From Bacillus sp. ISL-41 (GTDB taxonomy: Bacteria; Bacillota; Bacilli; Bacillales; Cytobacillaceae), in the NCBI RefSeq assembly GCF_018613235.1, contig NZ_JAGGQP010000029.1, positions 62,001 through 126,000 of the forward strand: a stretch of DNA of 64,000 bases. The letters run 5' to 3'. Position 1 is the first letter of the stretch, and each line of letters begins with the position of its first letter. The notes beneath the pieces are model-generated. The model made no database searches. It worked only from the letters and a program-made list of their open reading frames with translations, and had not been told where the DNA came from. The position numbers and the translations under genes were made by a program. This document shows positions 17,408 through 25,238 of the stretch, piece by piece.

Positions 17408-19951
17408 TTATATTTTCTCGATCTTGATTCGAGCCAGGCCGCCATGACGGGCAGTTGAACCGCTTAAATGTTCGTAATCACTTGGCAGGATTTCGTTATT
17501 ATTGCCTCCACGGGCAATTTTTTTCTGGTAATCCATCGTCGCGATTCTTCCGTACGCCCAGTGTCCCTGGCCGTAGCACTTGACCGCAACTCCTGGCCGT
17601 GTTCCTTCCCACTCTTTTACCGTTACTTCTATGGAGCCCTGGACAGATGTCACCTTAACCTTGTCGCCAGATTTAACACCATATTTCTTACAATCTACTG
17701 GATTGATTTTGATAACGTCATCCCATTTTTCATCCCCTGGATCCGCATCCTTGAATTCCTGGTACCAAGTTGTATTAGCGGAGCGGCCTTCACGATTGAG
17801 TCGTGAACGGTGTTCCGTAAAGATAAGCGGGAATTCCTTTTCGTCACCATAACGGATCGGTTCTTCATAGTGAGGAACAAATGCAAGATCGCCTCTTGCT
17901 TCATACTTCATCGCTTCCATCACTTTGTCGATACTGGTGTTATGGCCCTTCGCATGCTCATCTAACAGGCCTTTCAATGTTTCACTGTAAAACTCGAATT
18001 TCGTTGATGCCGTTTCGAAGCCCTCTTCCCAGTGCTTCTTATAAGGTGTCCGTTTCGCGTTCCATACGCCCACGTCCACAAATTCCTGCCAGCTGCTGAT
18101 TTGGTCACCCTTCTTCTCTTCGGATAGGTGCCAGAGTTTTTTTGATAAAAACTTCGTAGCAACTAAATTGAACTCTTTTTCATTCGTTGCCTTCTTACCT
18201 GTTTCCGGATCGACAAATTCATTTCTGTAATAATCGTAAACATTGGAGAAGCCTTTCTTTGCAAGGCTTTCTGCTATCAGCCAGCCAATTTCTGTCTCAT
18301 CGACCTTGCAATCCCATAGTGGTTCGACCACTGGCTGTTGTATGGAACCGTACGCATTCATGTTTTGCTTGCTCTTTATAACACCCCATCTTTCGAAAAG
18401 CTGGTGGCAGGCAGGCAAAACAATGTCAGCATACTGTGTCATTTCCGCCGGGTTAACCGTAATATGGACATAGAACGGGATTTTTTCCATCGCCTTTTCC
18501 CATCGCTGTGCTCCGGTACAAGAGAAGACGAAGTTATTCCAATACCCAATTGCCATCTTGATGTCGTAAGGATCCTCATTCAGGATCCCATCGGCCACAT
18601 TATTCGTGACAACGCCTTTGTGCAGTTCGCCTTTCGCGAAGGCAGGGAACTGAATCCGGCCACGCTGGTCAATTTTCTCGTATTTCTTACCCTTCTTGGC
18701 TATCTCGTCAAGATATGCATCCAGTTCCGGTATATCTTGTAATGGCACTTTTTCCCCGCGGTTCGTACCGCCGATATTCTCGATTGAACCTACAAGGGCA
18801 TTTAACGCATGCGCTCCCATGGAAGTATAACCGCCGCGAATCTGCATCGCAGAACCTGGTGCAAGCCATGAGATGGCTCTTGGCGCTGCTTCGGCGAAGT
18901 CCCTGGCTACGCGGTAAATCTGCTCTGCTGGTACACCAGCAATTTCAGCAGCCCACTCAGGCGTGCGTTCCTTCAGTTCAAGATTCCACCATTTAACGAT
19001 TCCGTATGTCTTGTTTTCAACAAATGATGCTTCATCAACGGCTGATCCTTTTGCGAATAGGTTTTCGCCGTCCTTGAAGTCACCGACAAATTCACGGTTC
19101 CAGATTCCTTCTTTTAAAATTACGTGGGCAATGGCTGAAACCAATGCTCCATCCTGACCTGGAATGACTGGCAGCCACTCGTCGGCCTTGGAAGCTGTTG
19201 CGGAAAGACGAGGATCGATGACAGCAACTTTTGCCTGATCCAGTACTTTTCCGAACATGCTGATGGCGTGTGGCACCTGTCTGTTTGATGATACTGGATC
19301 AGTGCTCCACATAATGACATATCTTGTGTGCTCTAGATCGTAATCACGATAGTCCCAGTAGGCTTCGGTAACATAAGGTCCCAACTTTTCCGCTTCTGCA
19401 CAAATTGCGCTGTGTGAAATATTGTTCGGCGATCCAAAAATCGTCGGCAATGCTTTATAAAAAATATCAGCAGCGCCTGTATAACGTCCTCTGAGTAACG
19501 CAAATTTATGTGTTTCATGATTCTTGCGCAATTCCATCATTTTATCGGTAACCGCATCAATGGCCTCTTCCCAGCTGATTGGCACAAACTTCGGATCTTC
19601 GTTGCGGCCTTTTTTTGGATTGGTACGCTTCATCGGAACCTTGACTCGATCCGGATCATACAATTGCTGAATGGCCAGATGTGGTCTTGGACAGATTTTG
19701 CCGTGGTTACCTTTGGAGTTAGGATTTCCTCTTACCTTGATCGCCCTGCCATTTTCGACATACACCTGAACAGGACACCATGATGTACATCCCTGGCAGG
19801 TTGATGCCAGCCATTTTCCACTTTCAGCTATTTGCTCTTTTTTTTCTGTTTCAGAAAATGCAGTGAGCATTGGTTTATTCGCTGATAAACCCGTAACAGT
19901 AGCACCGGTTACTGCAGATGCTTTTATAAAACCTCTACGTGAAATTCCCAT
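17408..19951 (-). CDS. arrA: Respiratory arsenate reductase catalytic subunit ArrA
   Basis: 847 residues, normal for ArrA. A Tat signal (SRRGFIK then a hydrophobic stretch) leads into the [4Fe-4S] motif CQGCTSWCPVQVYV...CPRPHL and the molybdopterin domains. The ligands I recall from the Shewanella ArrA structure (Arg165, Tyr166, His189, Ser190, Mo-ligand Cys193, Lys198, Tyr210) all occur here at a constant offset of 9: Arg156, Tyr157, His180, Ser181, Cys184, Lys189, Tyr201. Such full spacing argues for arsenate as substrate over selenate, polysulfide or nitrate. The enzyme works outside the membrane, reducing As(V) to As(III) as terminal electron acceptor. The operon order is C-A-B-D. Confidence 0.9.
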   Translation of the reverse strand: MGISRRGFIKASAVTGATVTGLSANKPMLTAFSETEKKEQIAESGKWLASTCQGCTSWCPVQVYVENGRAIKVRGNPNSKGNHGKICPRPHLAIQQLYDPDRVKVPMKRTNPKKGRNEDPKFVPISWEEAIDAVTDKMMELRKNHETHKFALLRGRYTGAADIFYKALPTIFGSPNNISHSAICAEAEKLGPYVTEAYWDYRDYDLEHTRYVIMWSTDPVSSNRQVPHAISMFGKVLDQAKVAVIDPRLSATASKADEWLPVIPGQDGALVSAIAHVILKEGIWNREFVGDFKDGENLFAKGSAVDEASFVENKTYGIVKWWNLELKERTPEWAAEIAGVPAEQIYRVARDFAEAAPRAISWLAPGSAMQIRGGYTSMGAHALNALVGSIENIGGTNRGEKVPLQDIPELDAYLDEIAKKGKKYEKIDQRGRIQFPAFAKGELHKGVVTNNVADGILNEDPYDIKMAIGYWNNFVFSCTGAQRWEKAMEKIPFYVHITVNPAEMTQYADIVLPACHQLFERWGVIKSKQNMNAYGSIQQPVVEPLWDCKVDETEIGWLIAESLAKKGFSNVYDYYRNEFVDPETGKKATNEKEFNLVATKFLSKKLWHLSEEKKGDQISSWQEFVDVGVWNAKRTPYKKHWEEGFETASTKFEFYSETLKGLLDEHAKGHNTSIDKVMEAMKYEARGDLAFVPHYEEPIRYGDEKEFPLIFTEHRSRLNREGRSANTTWYQEFKDADPGDEKWDDVIKINPVDCKKYGVKSGDKVKVTSVQGSIEVTVKEWEGTRPGVAVKCYGQGHWAYGRIATMDYQKKIARGGNNNEILPSDYEHLSGSTARHGGLARIKIEKI

Positions 19952-19978
19952 TTTGAAAGACCTCCTTTTTCAAATCGA

Positions 19979-20899
19979 TTACAAACCAGCCAGCGGAATC
20001 TGGCCTGAATATAGGATGATATGCTTGAATGCATAGCTTCCGATTAAGACAACAGCAGTAAATGCCATCGCTGTATAGAAGTTCATTTTTATCTTTTTCA
20101 TTGTTGAATAGCTGGCAATTGCAAGCGGGATAATTAGTCCGATCGTTATTACAAGGATCCACCAGTAAACCCCGAAGTGGCTGATTAAATTCTGGTAAGC
20201 GATGATTGCTTCTGTTCCAGCCGAGTTAAGGCTGATTCTCCAGGTTAGGATGAGCAATGCCTGAATGGCTACTAGTGAAACTAATAGTTTAGAGTATGTG
20301 AAAATCTGAGCATCTGATGATACAGCTGTTTCTGAATACACATCCTTGCTCTTGGTGATGATTGACCTCATGAAAACTGCTTCAGCAACCATCAGGACGC
20401 TGCTTCCGGATAGGATTGAGGATACCAGGAACATGACTGGAATCAAGCCGTTTGCCCAGCCAGCAACTCCAAGTGACATAAGCAGAAGTCCGTGATAGAT
20501 CCCTACAGCCAGTGCAAATACCGAACCAGCAATTACTAATCCTTTAAAAAGTCCCATTTGATAGGCATTTTGTTTATACTTCCATACCACCAAAAAAATC
20601 ACGAAAGACAGCAAGATGAATATCGTCTGAAGGAAACCTCCCCACGATGTAACGGACGTAGGATTGACATTGATGAATGTCGACAGCATCCGGAATGGCT
20701 TACCCAATTCAGTGAGAAGCGCGAACACTCCCAATCCAACTAATACCGGCGCAAGAATAAACCCCAGCCTAGTGACCTTTAATGACTTCTCCTTGAATAC
20801 CAGACTGAAATAGGCTGCTAGCAGGAAAACTCCGATGCCAACACCGCCAAGAAACAAATCAAGCGCGACACGATAATCCCAATTTGCGTGAAAATCCAT
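19979..20899 (-). CDS. arrC: NrfD/PsrC-like membrane subunit (ArrC)
   Basis: About 306 residues with eight to nine hydrophobic segments (for example LFLGGVGIGVFLLAAYF and VLMVAEAVFMRS) of the NrfD/PsrC quinol-oxidising family. It anchors the complex and feeds menaquinol electrons to ArrB. First gene of the arr operon. ATG 20899 follows AAGGAGGT by 7 bases, better than the in-frame codon at 20929. ArrC is not present in all arr operons; it is known from several Firmicutes. Confidence 0.88.
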   Translation of the reverse strand: MDFHANWDYRVALDLFLGGVGIGVFLLAAYFSLVFKEKSLKVTRLGFILAPVLVGLGVFALLTELGKPFRMLSTFINVNPTSVTSWGGFLQTIFILLSFVIFLVVWKYKQNAYQMGLFKGLVIAGSVFALAVGIYHGLLLMSLGVAGWANGLIPVMFLVSSILSGSSVLMVAEAVFMRSIITKSKDVYSETAVSSDAQIFTYSKLLVSLVAIQALLILTWRISLNSAGTEAIIAYQNLISHFGVYWWILVITIGLIIPLAIASYSTMKKIKMNFYTAMAFTAVVLIGSYAFKHIILYSGQIPLAGL

Positions 20900-20971
20900 T
20901 TCCTTGACCTCCTTATCGATTAAATACATTGACTACACTCCTATCATCAGATATTTAGGGCAAAAAAAATA

Positions 20972-21010
20972 TCAGTAAATCCCCTAATCTTTTGTAGGGA
21001 ATTTACTGAC
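20972..21010. terminator. Terminator between the XRE gene and arrC
   Basis: TCAGTAAATCCCCTA and TAGGGAATTTACTGA form a long stem with a single mismatch. It follows the XRE regulator stop (21016) and precedes the arrC promoter region; A-rich flank on the arrC side gives a T run on the minus strand. Confidence 0.8.
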
Positions 21011-21015
21011 AAAGT

Positions 21016-21261
21016 TTAGTTACTGCACTCATCGGGCTTTTCACACCAGATGCGCTCTTTTAGTTCATTAAAGGGGATATCCAAAGCATTAGAAAGCAAT
21101 TCAATGTATTTATCACTCGGGTATACCTTGCTGGATTCAGTGTCTTGTATAAATTTGGGTGATGTCTCCGTTCGGAATGCTAATTCTTCTATCGACATTC
21201 CTAACCCTTCTCTGATTATCTGAATGATAAAGCCGTATTCCTTACAAGGATTCCTTAACAT
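21016..21261 (-). CDS. XRE-family helix-turn-helix protein
   Basis: 81 residues: a Cro/CI-type HTH (FIIQIIREGLGMSIEELAFRTETSPKFIQDTESSK) and a short tail rich in charge with two Cys (WCEKPDECSN). It lies directly upstream of the arr operon on the same strand but is separated by a terminator. A link with arr control is possible because of position and the C-terminal Cys pair, but is not shown. Confidence 0.8.
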   Translation of the reverse strand: MLRNPCKEYGFIIQIIREGLGMSIEELAFRTETSPKFIQDTESSKVYPSDKYIELLSNALDIPFNELKERIWCEKPDECSN

Positions 21262-21373
21262 TTAATCCTCCTTGATTTTCATATAAGTTAATAATTATAT
21301 ATTAATGCATATTTATTAAGAATTGATTTCACGTGTGTAAATTGTCTGTGAATCACTTCGCCTAACTAGTAAG

Positions 21374-21403
21374 AAAGCCTGTCAAAATCACTTGACAGGC
21401 TTT
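21374..21403 (-). terminator. Terminator of the LTA synthase-like gene
   Basis: AAAGCCTGTCAA pairs perfectly with TTGACAGGCTTT, 8 bases after the stop at 21412. Confidence 0.85.
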
Positions 21404-21411
21404 GAGTCATA

Positions 21412-23352
21412 CTATTCCTCATTTTCCCCTATCGGAGGATTATAGTTGTATTGTGAACGGTCAACTTCAATAAAGTCTTTAGGAGTGTAAAAGCGTAGCA
21501 AATCGCCATTTACGACTTTATCTGAGTTTGCCAGCTTTTGTTCTGCTACTTCTTGCAATCTTTTAGCTTCTTCTAATTTATCTTCTGCCAGCAACTGTCC
21601 CGTAGACGAGTCATAATATTTGCCATCCGCAGAAGTGATTGTCGGACTGACAAAATCTCCGTTCCTAAAAGGAACTAAATCATCATGCTGTTCTGATAGA
21701 ATATCGGTACCAAAGTGCACATATTCTTTTGTGTTGATTCCAACCAGATGCAGCAGAGTCGGAAGGAGGTCAATTTGCCCTGCATATTCGTGGTTCACTC
21801 CACCTTCCATTCCTGGCACACGAATGAATAATGGAGTCCGCTGCAATCCCGCACTTTCAAACGGTGTAATTTCCTTCCCGATAACTTCCTTCATTGCCTT
21901 ATTGTGATTATTAGAAATCCCATAGTGATCACCATACATTATGATAATAGAGTTATCATATAAACCCGATTCCTTTAAATATGAAAAAAATTGTTCAAGA
22001 GCTTCATCTGCATATCTAGCTGTCTGGAAGTAATTATCGACTATTTTATTACCTGTCGTGTGCTTCTCAAGTGTTGCCTCCTCCTGATCCATTGTAAATG
22101 GGAAATGGTGAGTAACCGTAATGAAATTAGCATAGAACGGCTGAGGCAATGATTCCAAATAAGGCGTGGATTGTTCAAAGAACGGTTTATCCATCAATCC
22201 ATATTCAGCTAAATTAGTTGAGTCCATATCGAAATAACTGGAATCAAAAAACTTATCGTATCCCAAAGATTTATAAATTTCATCCCTGTTCCAAAAGCTC
22301 CCTGTATTTCCGTGGAAGACTGCAGATGTGTAGCCCTGCTTTTGGCTTAAGATTGCAGGAGCAGCTTGATAGGTATTTAAACCTTTCGTTGTAAAGGCTG
22401 AACCTTGAGGCAATCCATATAACGAATTTGCTACCATGAATTCTGCATCAGCTGTTTTACCTTGAGCTGTTTGATGAAAGAAATTATCAAAGTATAGTGT
22501 ATTCTCTTCATTCGTTAAGGAATTTAAGAACGGTGTAACCTCTTCACCGTGCAGTTCGTAATCAATAAGGAAATTTTGAATCGACTCCATGTGTACATAG
22601 ATAACATTCATCCCTTTCCCTGCACCAAAAAATTCAGGGTTTGGCTTAGCATAATTTGATTTTGTAAAGTTTATAATCTCCGTGCTATCATTACTGTCAG
22701 CCAAAGCCCTCTGTGCGTGGGCTTTAGTACTCTGGACAGCATCATACACAGTATAATTGTACATCCCTAAATATTTCACAATGTAATTGCGGTCAAATCC
22801 TCGGGTCAATAATTGAGGACGATCCATTTCTGCAATTGCTAGATTTATTCCTGATATACTCAAAGCAACCAACATTAACGCAGTTAACCTTCGCGGTGCT
22901 ATCTTCTTAACTTCAATTCTCTTAAAATTAAATGAAATCAAAGCTAGAATCAATATTACATCCGCAAAAAACAAAACATCGGAAGGTCTTAAAAGTGTTC
23001 CAATACTGCCGCTGACATCCCCGAAGTTTTGAGTCTGGGTTAAAGTGGGCAGAGTGATGAAATCATTAAAAAAACGATAATATAAAGCATTGGCAAATAG
23101 TAGAACTGACAATAATAAATCAATTAGGATTAATGAAATATACTTTAGTCGTCCTTTAAATAAAAAAGCAAAACCTAAAAATAATATAGAAGAACCCAAT
23201 GGATTTAAGAACAGCAAAAACTGTTGAATGCTATTTTCAATTCCTAAATTAAATTGTGTTAACTGGACAAAGTATGTCTTTAACCAAAGGAAGACCACTG
23301 CAGTTATGAAAAAGAAAGTAAACTTATTTGTTATCTTGTTATTTAACAGCAT
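21412..23352 (-). CDS. LTA synthase family sulfatase-fold protein
   Basis: 646 residues: five N-terminal membrane segments and an extracellular sulfatase domain. NVIYVHMESIQNFLID carries the metal-binding Glu, QGKTADAEF the nucleophilic Thr, and IIMYGDHYG a metal-binding Asp-His. LtaS-type enzymes transfer glycerophosphate from phosphatidylglycerol to build lipoteichoic acid. Bacilli have several paralogues (LtaS, YfnI, YqgS, YvgJ) and I cannot tell which this is. Single gene; AAGGGAAG precedes the ATG. Confidence 0.93.
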   Translation of the reverse strand: MLLNNKITNKFTFFFITAVVFLWLKTYFVQLTQFNLGIENSIQQFLLFLNPLGSSILFLGFAFLFKGRLKYISLILIDLLLSVLLFANALYYRFFNDFITLPTLTQTQNFGDVSGSIGTLLRPSDVLFFADVILILALISFNFKRIEVKKIAPRRLTALMLVALSISGINLAIAEMDRPQLLTRGFDRNYIVKYLGMYNYTVYDAVQSTKAHAQRALADSNDSTEIINFTKSNYAKPNPEFFGAGKGMNVIYVHMESIQNFLIDYELHGEEVTPFLNSLTNEENTLYFDNFFHQTAQGKTADAEFMVANSLYGLPQGSAFTTKGLNTYQAAPAILSQKQGYTSAVFHGNTGSFWNRDEIYKSLGYDKFFDSSYFDMDSTNLAEYGLMDKPFFEQSTPYLESLPQPFYANFITVTHHFPFTMDQEEATLEKHTTGNKIVDNYFQTARYADEALEQFFSYLKESGLYDNSIIIMYGDHYGISNNHNKAMKEVIGKEITPFESAGLQRTPLFIRVPGMEGGVNHEYAGQIDLLPTLLHLVGINTKEYVHFGTDILSEQHDDLVPFRNGDFVSPTITSADGKYYDSSTGQLLAEDKLEEAKRLQEVAEQKLANSDKVVNGDLLRFYTPKDFIEVDRSQYNYNPPIGENEE

Positions 23353-23550
23353 ATTAATCTCTTCCCTTCATTCGGCCTGTGTGTTAAGTTAGTCGTCAAA
23401 TTAAAAAGAGCAGATTCAATTTCAAAAAGCTTTTCAATAAAAGATAGTTTAACACGTATCTTCCCAAAAATGAACCATTTTGGTACTGGTAATTATCTAT
23501 ATGGTATCATGGTCATATTATTATCGTGGATAATGCGAGGAGTGATTTTA

Positions 23551-24099
23551 GTGCTAATTGGCTATGCGAGGCCGTATTCAAGTGATCCACACTGTGAAGA
23601 GCAATTTAAGCTTCTTACCAACATGAACTGTGACAAAATCATAAGGGATGATCATTTTACATCTAATCAGGGAAAGAATCTTAAAAATATGATGAATAGC
23701 CTTAATCCAGGAGACACAATCGTAGTTGTGAAGCTTTTTGCTTTTGCAGATTCTACACGTCATCTAGCAAAATTGTTAAGCGCAATCGAGGATAAAGGAG
23801 CTAAATTTTTATCCTTAAAAGAAGATATCGATACAAGCAAAGATATCAAGGGTTCCTTCAAAGACATTATTTATCGTATCGTTGAATTTGAATCAGATAT
23901 CATTAGTGAAAAAACCAAGAAAGGCTTAAGTGAAGCAAAACAAAAAGGAATCATTCCCGGCAGGCCAAAAATTCCTGACGAAAATGTGAATAGAGCAATA
24001 GAAATGTATCAAAGCAAAGAGTACAGCTTATCAGAAATTAAAAATGAAACCGGAATAAGCAAAACTACTTTATACAGATATCTTGAAAAGAAACAATAA
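23551..24099 (+). CDS. Serine recombinase (resolvase/invertase) family protein, variant active site
   Basis: 182 residues from GTG 23551, which lies 8 bases after GAGGAG. The order is an N-terminal resolvase domain (LIGYARP...), the E-helix region VEFESDIISEKTKKGLSEAKQKG, PGRPK, and a C-terminal HTH (SLSEIKNETGISKTTLYRYLEKKQ). In ungapped alignment to GYARVST the catalytic Ser position is Tyr (GYARPYSSD), with Ser next to it, so recombinase activity is doubtful. It may now act as a DNA-binding protein or a shifted-serine recombinase. No partner site is evident. Confidence 0.82.
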   Translation: MLIGYARPYSSDPHCEEQFKLLTNMNCDKIIRDDHFTSNQGKNLKNMMNSLNPGDTIVVVKLFAFADSTRHLAKLLSAIEDKGAKFLSLKEDIDTSKDIKGSFKDIIYRIVEFESDIISEKTKKGLSEAKQKGIIPGRPKIPDENVNRAIEMYQSKEYSLSEIKNETGISKTTLYRYLEKKQ

Positions 24100-24252
24100 A
24101 TAAGCCGTAAACAGCTAATCATGACCTTTACTTATGTGGTCAAATATTTATTATCTTATTTTGTTTATCATCTTGAGTTTTGCATTTGTTAATACCCGAT
24201 AAGACGTTCTTTAAACTGAATATTAAAAGCTGCTCTCGCCTTTTTATAAGAG

Positions 24253-25059
24253 TTAAATCTTTTGCTTTAAATCTTTTAGGAACTGGACTAATGCTTCTCC
24301 TGGTTCCTCATTTTGATATACAATGGGGATGATTCCTCGTTCTTTTAATAGCCTTTCTTTAACAGGGTTTGGATCCACTAAAAAAATGTATGAGTTTGGG
24401 CGTAAAGATTCGTATCTCGATTCCTCCCATTGTTTTTGTAATTTATATAACATATACCTTATGTTGATATCGGATAAGCTATATCCAATAAACAAAATTG
24501 ATTTTCCTAAAGAATCGGATCGCAGTTTAATATCTAAAGGTGATTCAAAATCCAGTCTATTAAAAAAACTGGATTCGGTTAAAACGATGGATGAATCGTG
24601 ATCAAAGTCCCCATGAAACTTGATGATTTGAGGTATATTTTCTTTAATTCTTGCAATGTCCACCATATTTGTAATCTTTATATAGTCCTTTTTATAATAA
24701 TCGTAAGCATATTCCAGCCATCTATCAAAGTTAGTCGTATAGATAATCGGAAACCCAATTTCTACAATGAGTTTATGAATTTCTGATTGCCCAATATCTA
24801 TATTAGGATTATGCCACTTACGATCCATCCAACTTCTAAGTTCACCTAAAGAACCCTTTTGATGAAAGTAATATTCAGCTAAGATCAAAAAATCATTATT
24901 TCCCCAGGCATTAAGAACTTCTGGGTCGAATCCAAGCTGGCTGGCCATTTCATCAATCAATTCTCCATATGTTGGTAACCCCAAGTTTTTGGATATACCA
25001 GAACCCACGAATAGAATGACATTATTATCTTTTATTAAATGACCTAATTCATTTAGCAT
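24253..25059 (-). CDS. SIR2-family protein
   Basis: 268 residues beginning VILFVGSGISKNLGLPTYGELIDEM, the NAD-binding start of SIR2-like domains, then YTTNFDRWLEYAY (Asn-Phe-Asp) and FHGDF (catalytic His position), and IGYSLSDINIRYML near the end. Stand-alone SIR2_2 proteins include NADases in antiviral systems, but many have no known role. It is convergent with the recombinase relative and followed upstream by HelD on the same strand. A defence role is possible, not shown. Confidence 0.82.
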   Translation of the reverse strand: MLNELGHLIKDNNVILFVGSGISKNLGLPTYGELIDEMASQLGFDPEVLNAWGNNDFLILAEYYFHQKGSLGELRSWMDRKWHNPNIDIGQSEIHKLIVEIGFPIIYTTNFDRWLEYAYDYYKKDYIKITNMVDIARIKENIPQIIKFHGDFDHDSSIVLTESSFFNRLDFESPLDIKLRSDSLGKSILFIGYSLSDINIRYMLYKLQKQWEESRYESLRPNSYIFLVDPNPVKERLLKERGIIPIVYQNEEPGEALVQFLKDLKQKI

Positions 25060-25201
25060 AAATACACCCCTTCATCAAAGATAATATATAAGAATAAATA
25101 AAACTCACAAGAAAGATAATCTACTTTGCGGTTGGGAAACTTCACACAAGCTATACGATGTGGTAAAGAAAAATAATGAAACAAGAAACTGAAAAGGTAC
25201 C

Positions 25202-25238
25202 AAAAAACACACTAATTCATTGTTTAGTGTGTTTTTTG
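25202..25238 (-). terminator. Terminator of helD
   Basis: ACACACTAA pairs with TTAGTGTGT, with an A run before and a T run after; partly overlaps the helD 3' end. Confidence 0.85.

Noticed and set aside
17408-19951. Selenate reductase (SrdA) or polysulfide reductase assignment for the molybdoenzyme
   Set aside because: The complete ArrA active-site spacing and C-A-B-D order with arsenic neighbours favour ArrA; a tree would settle it.
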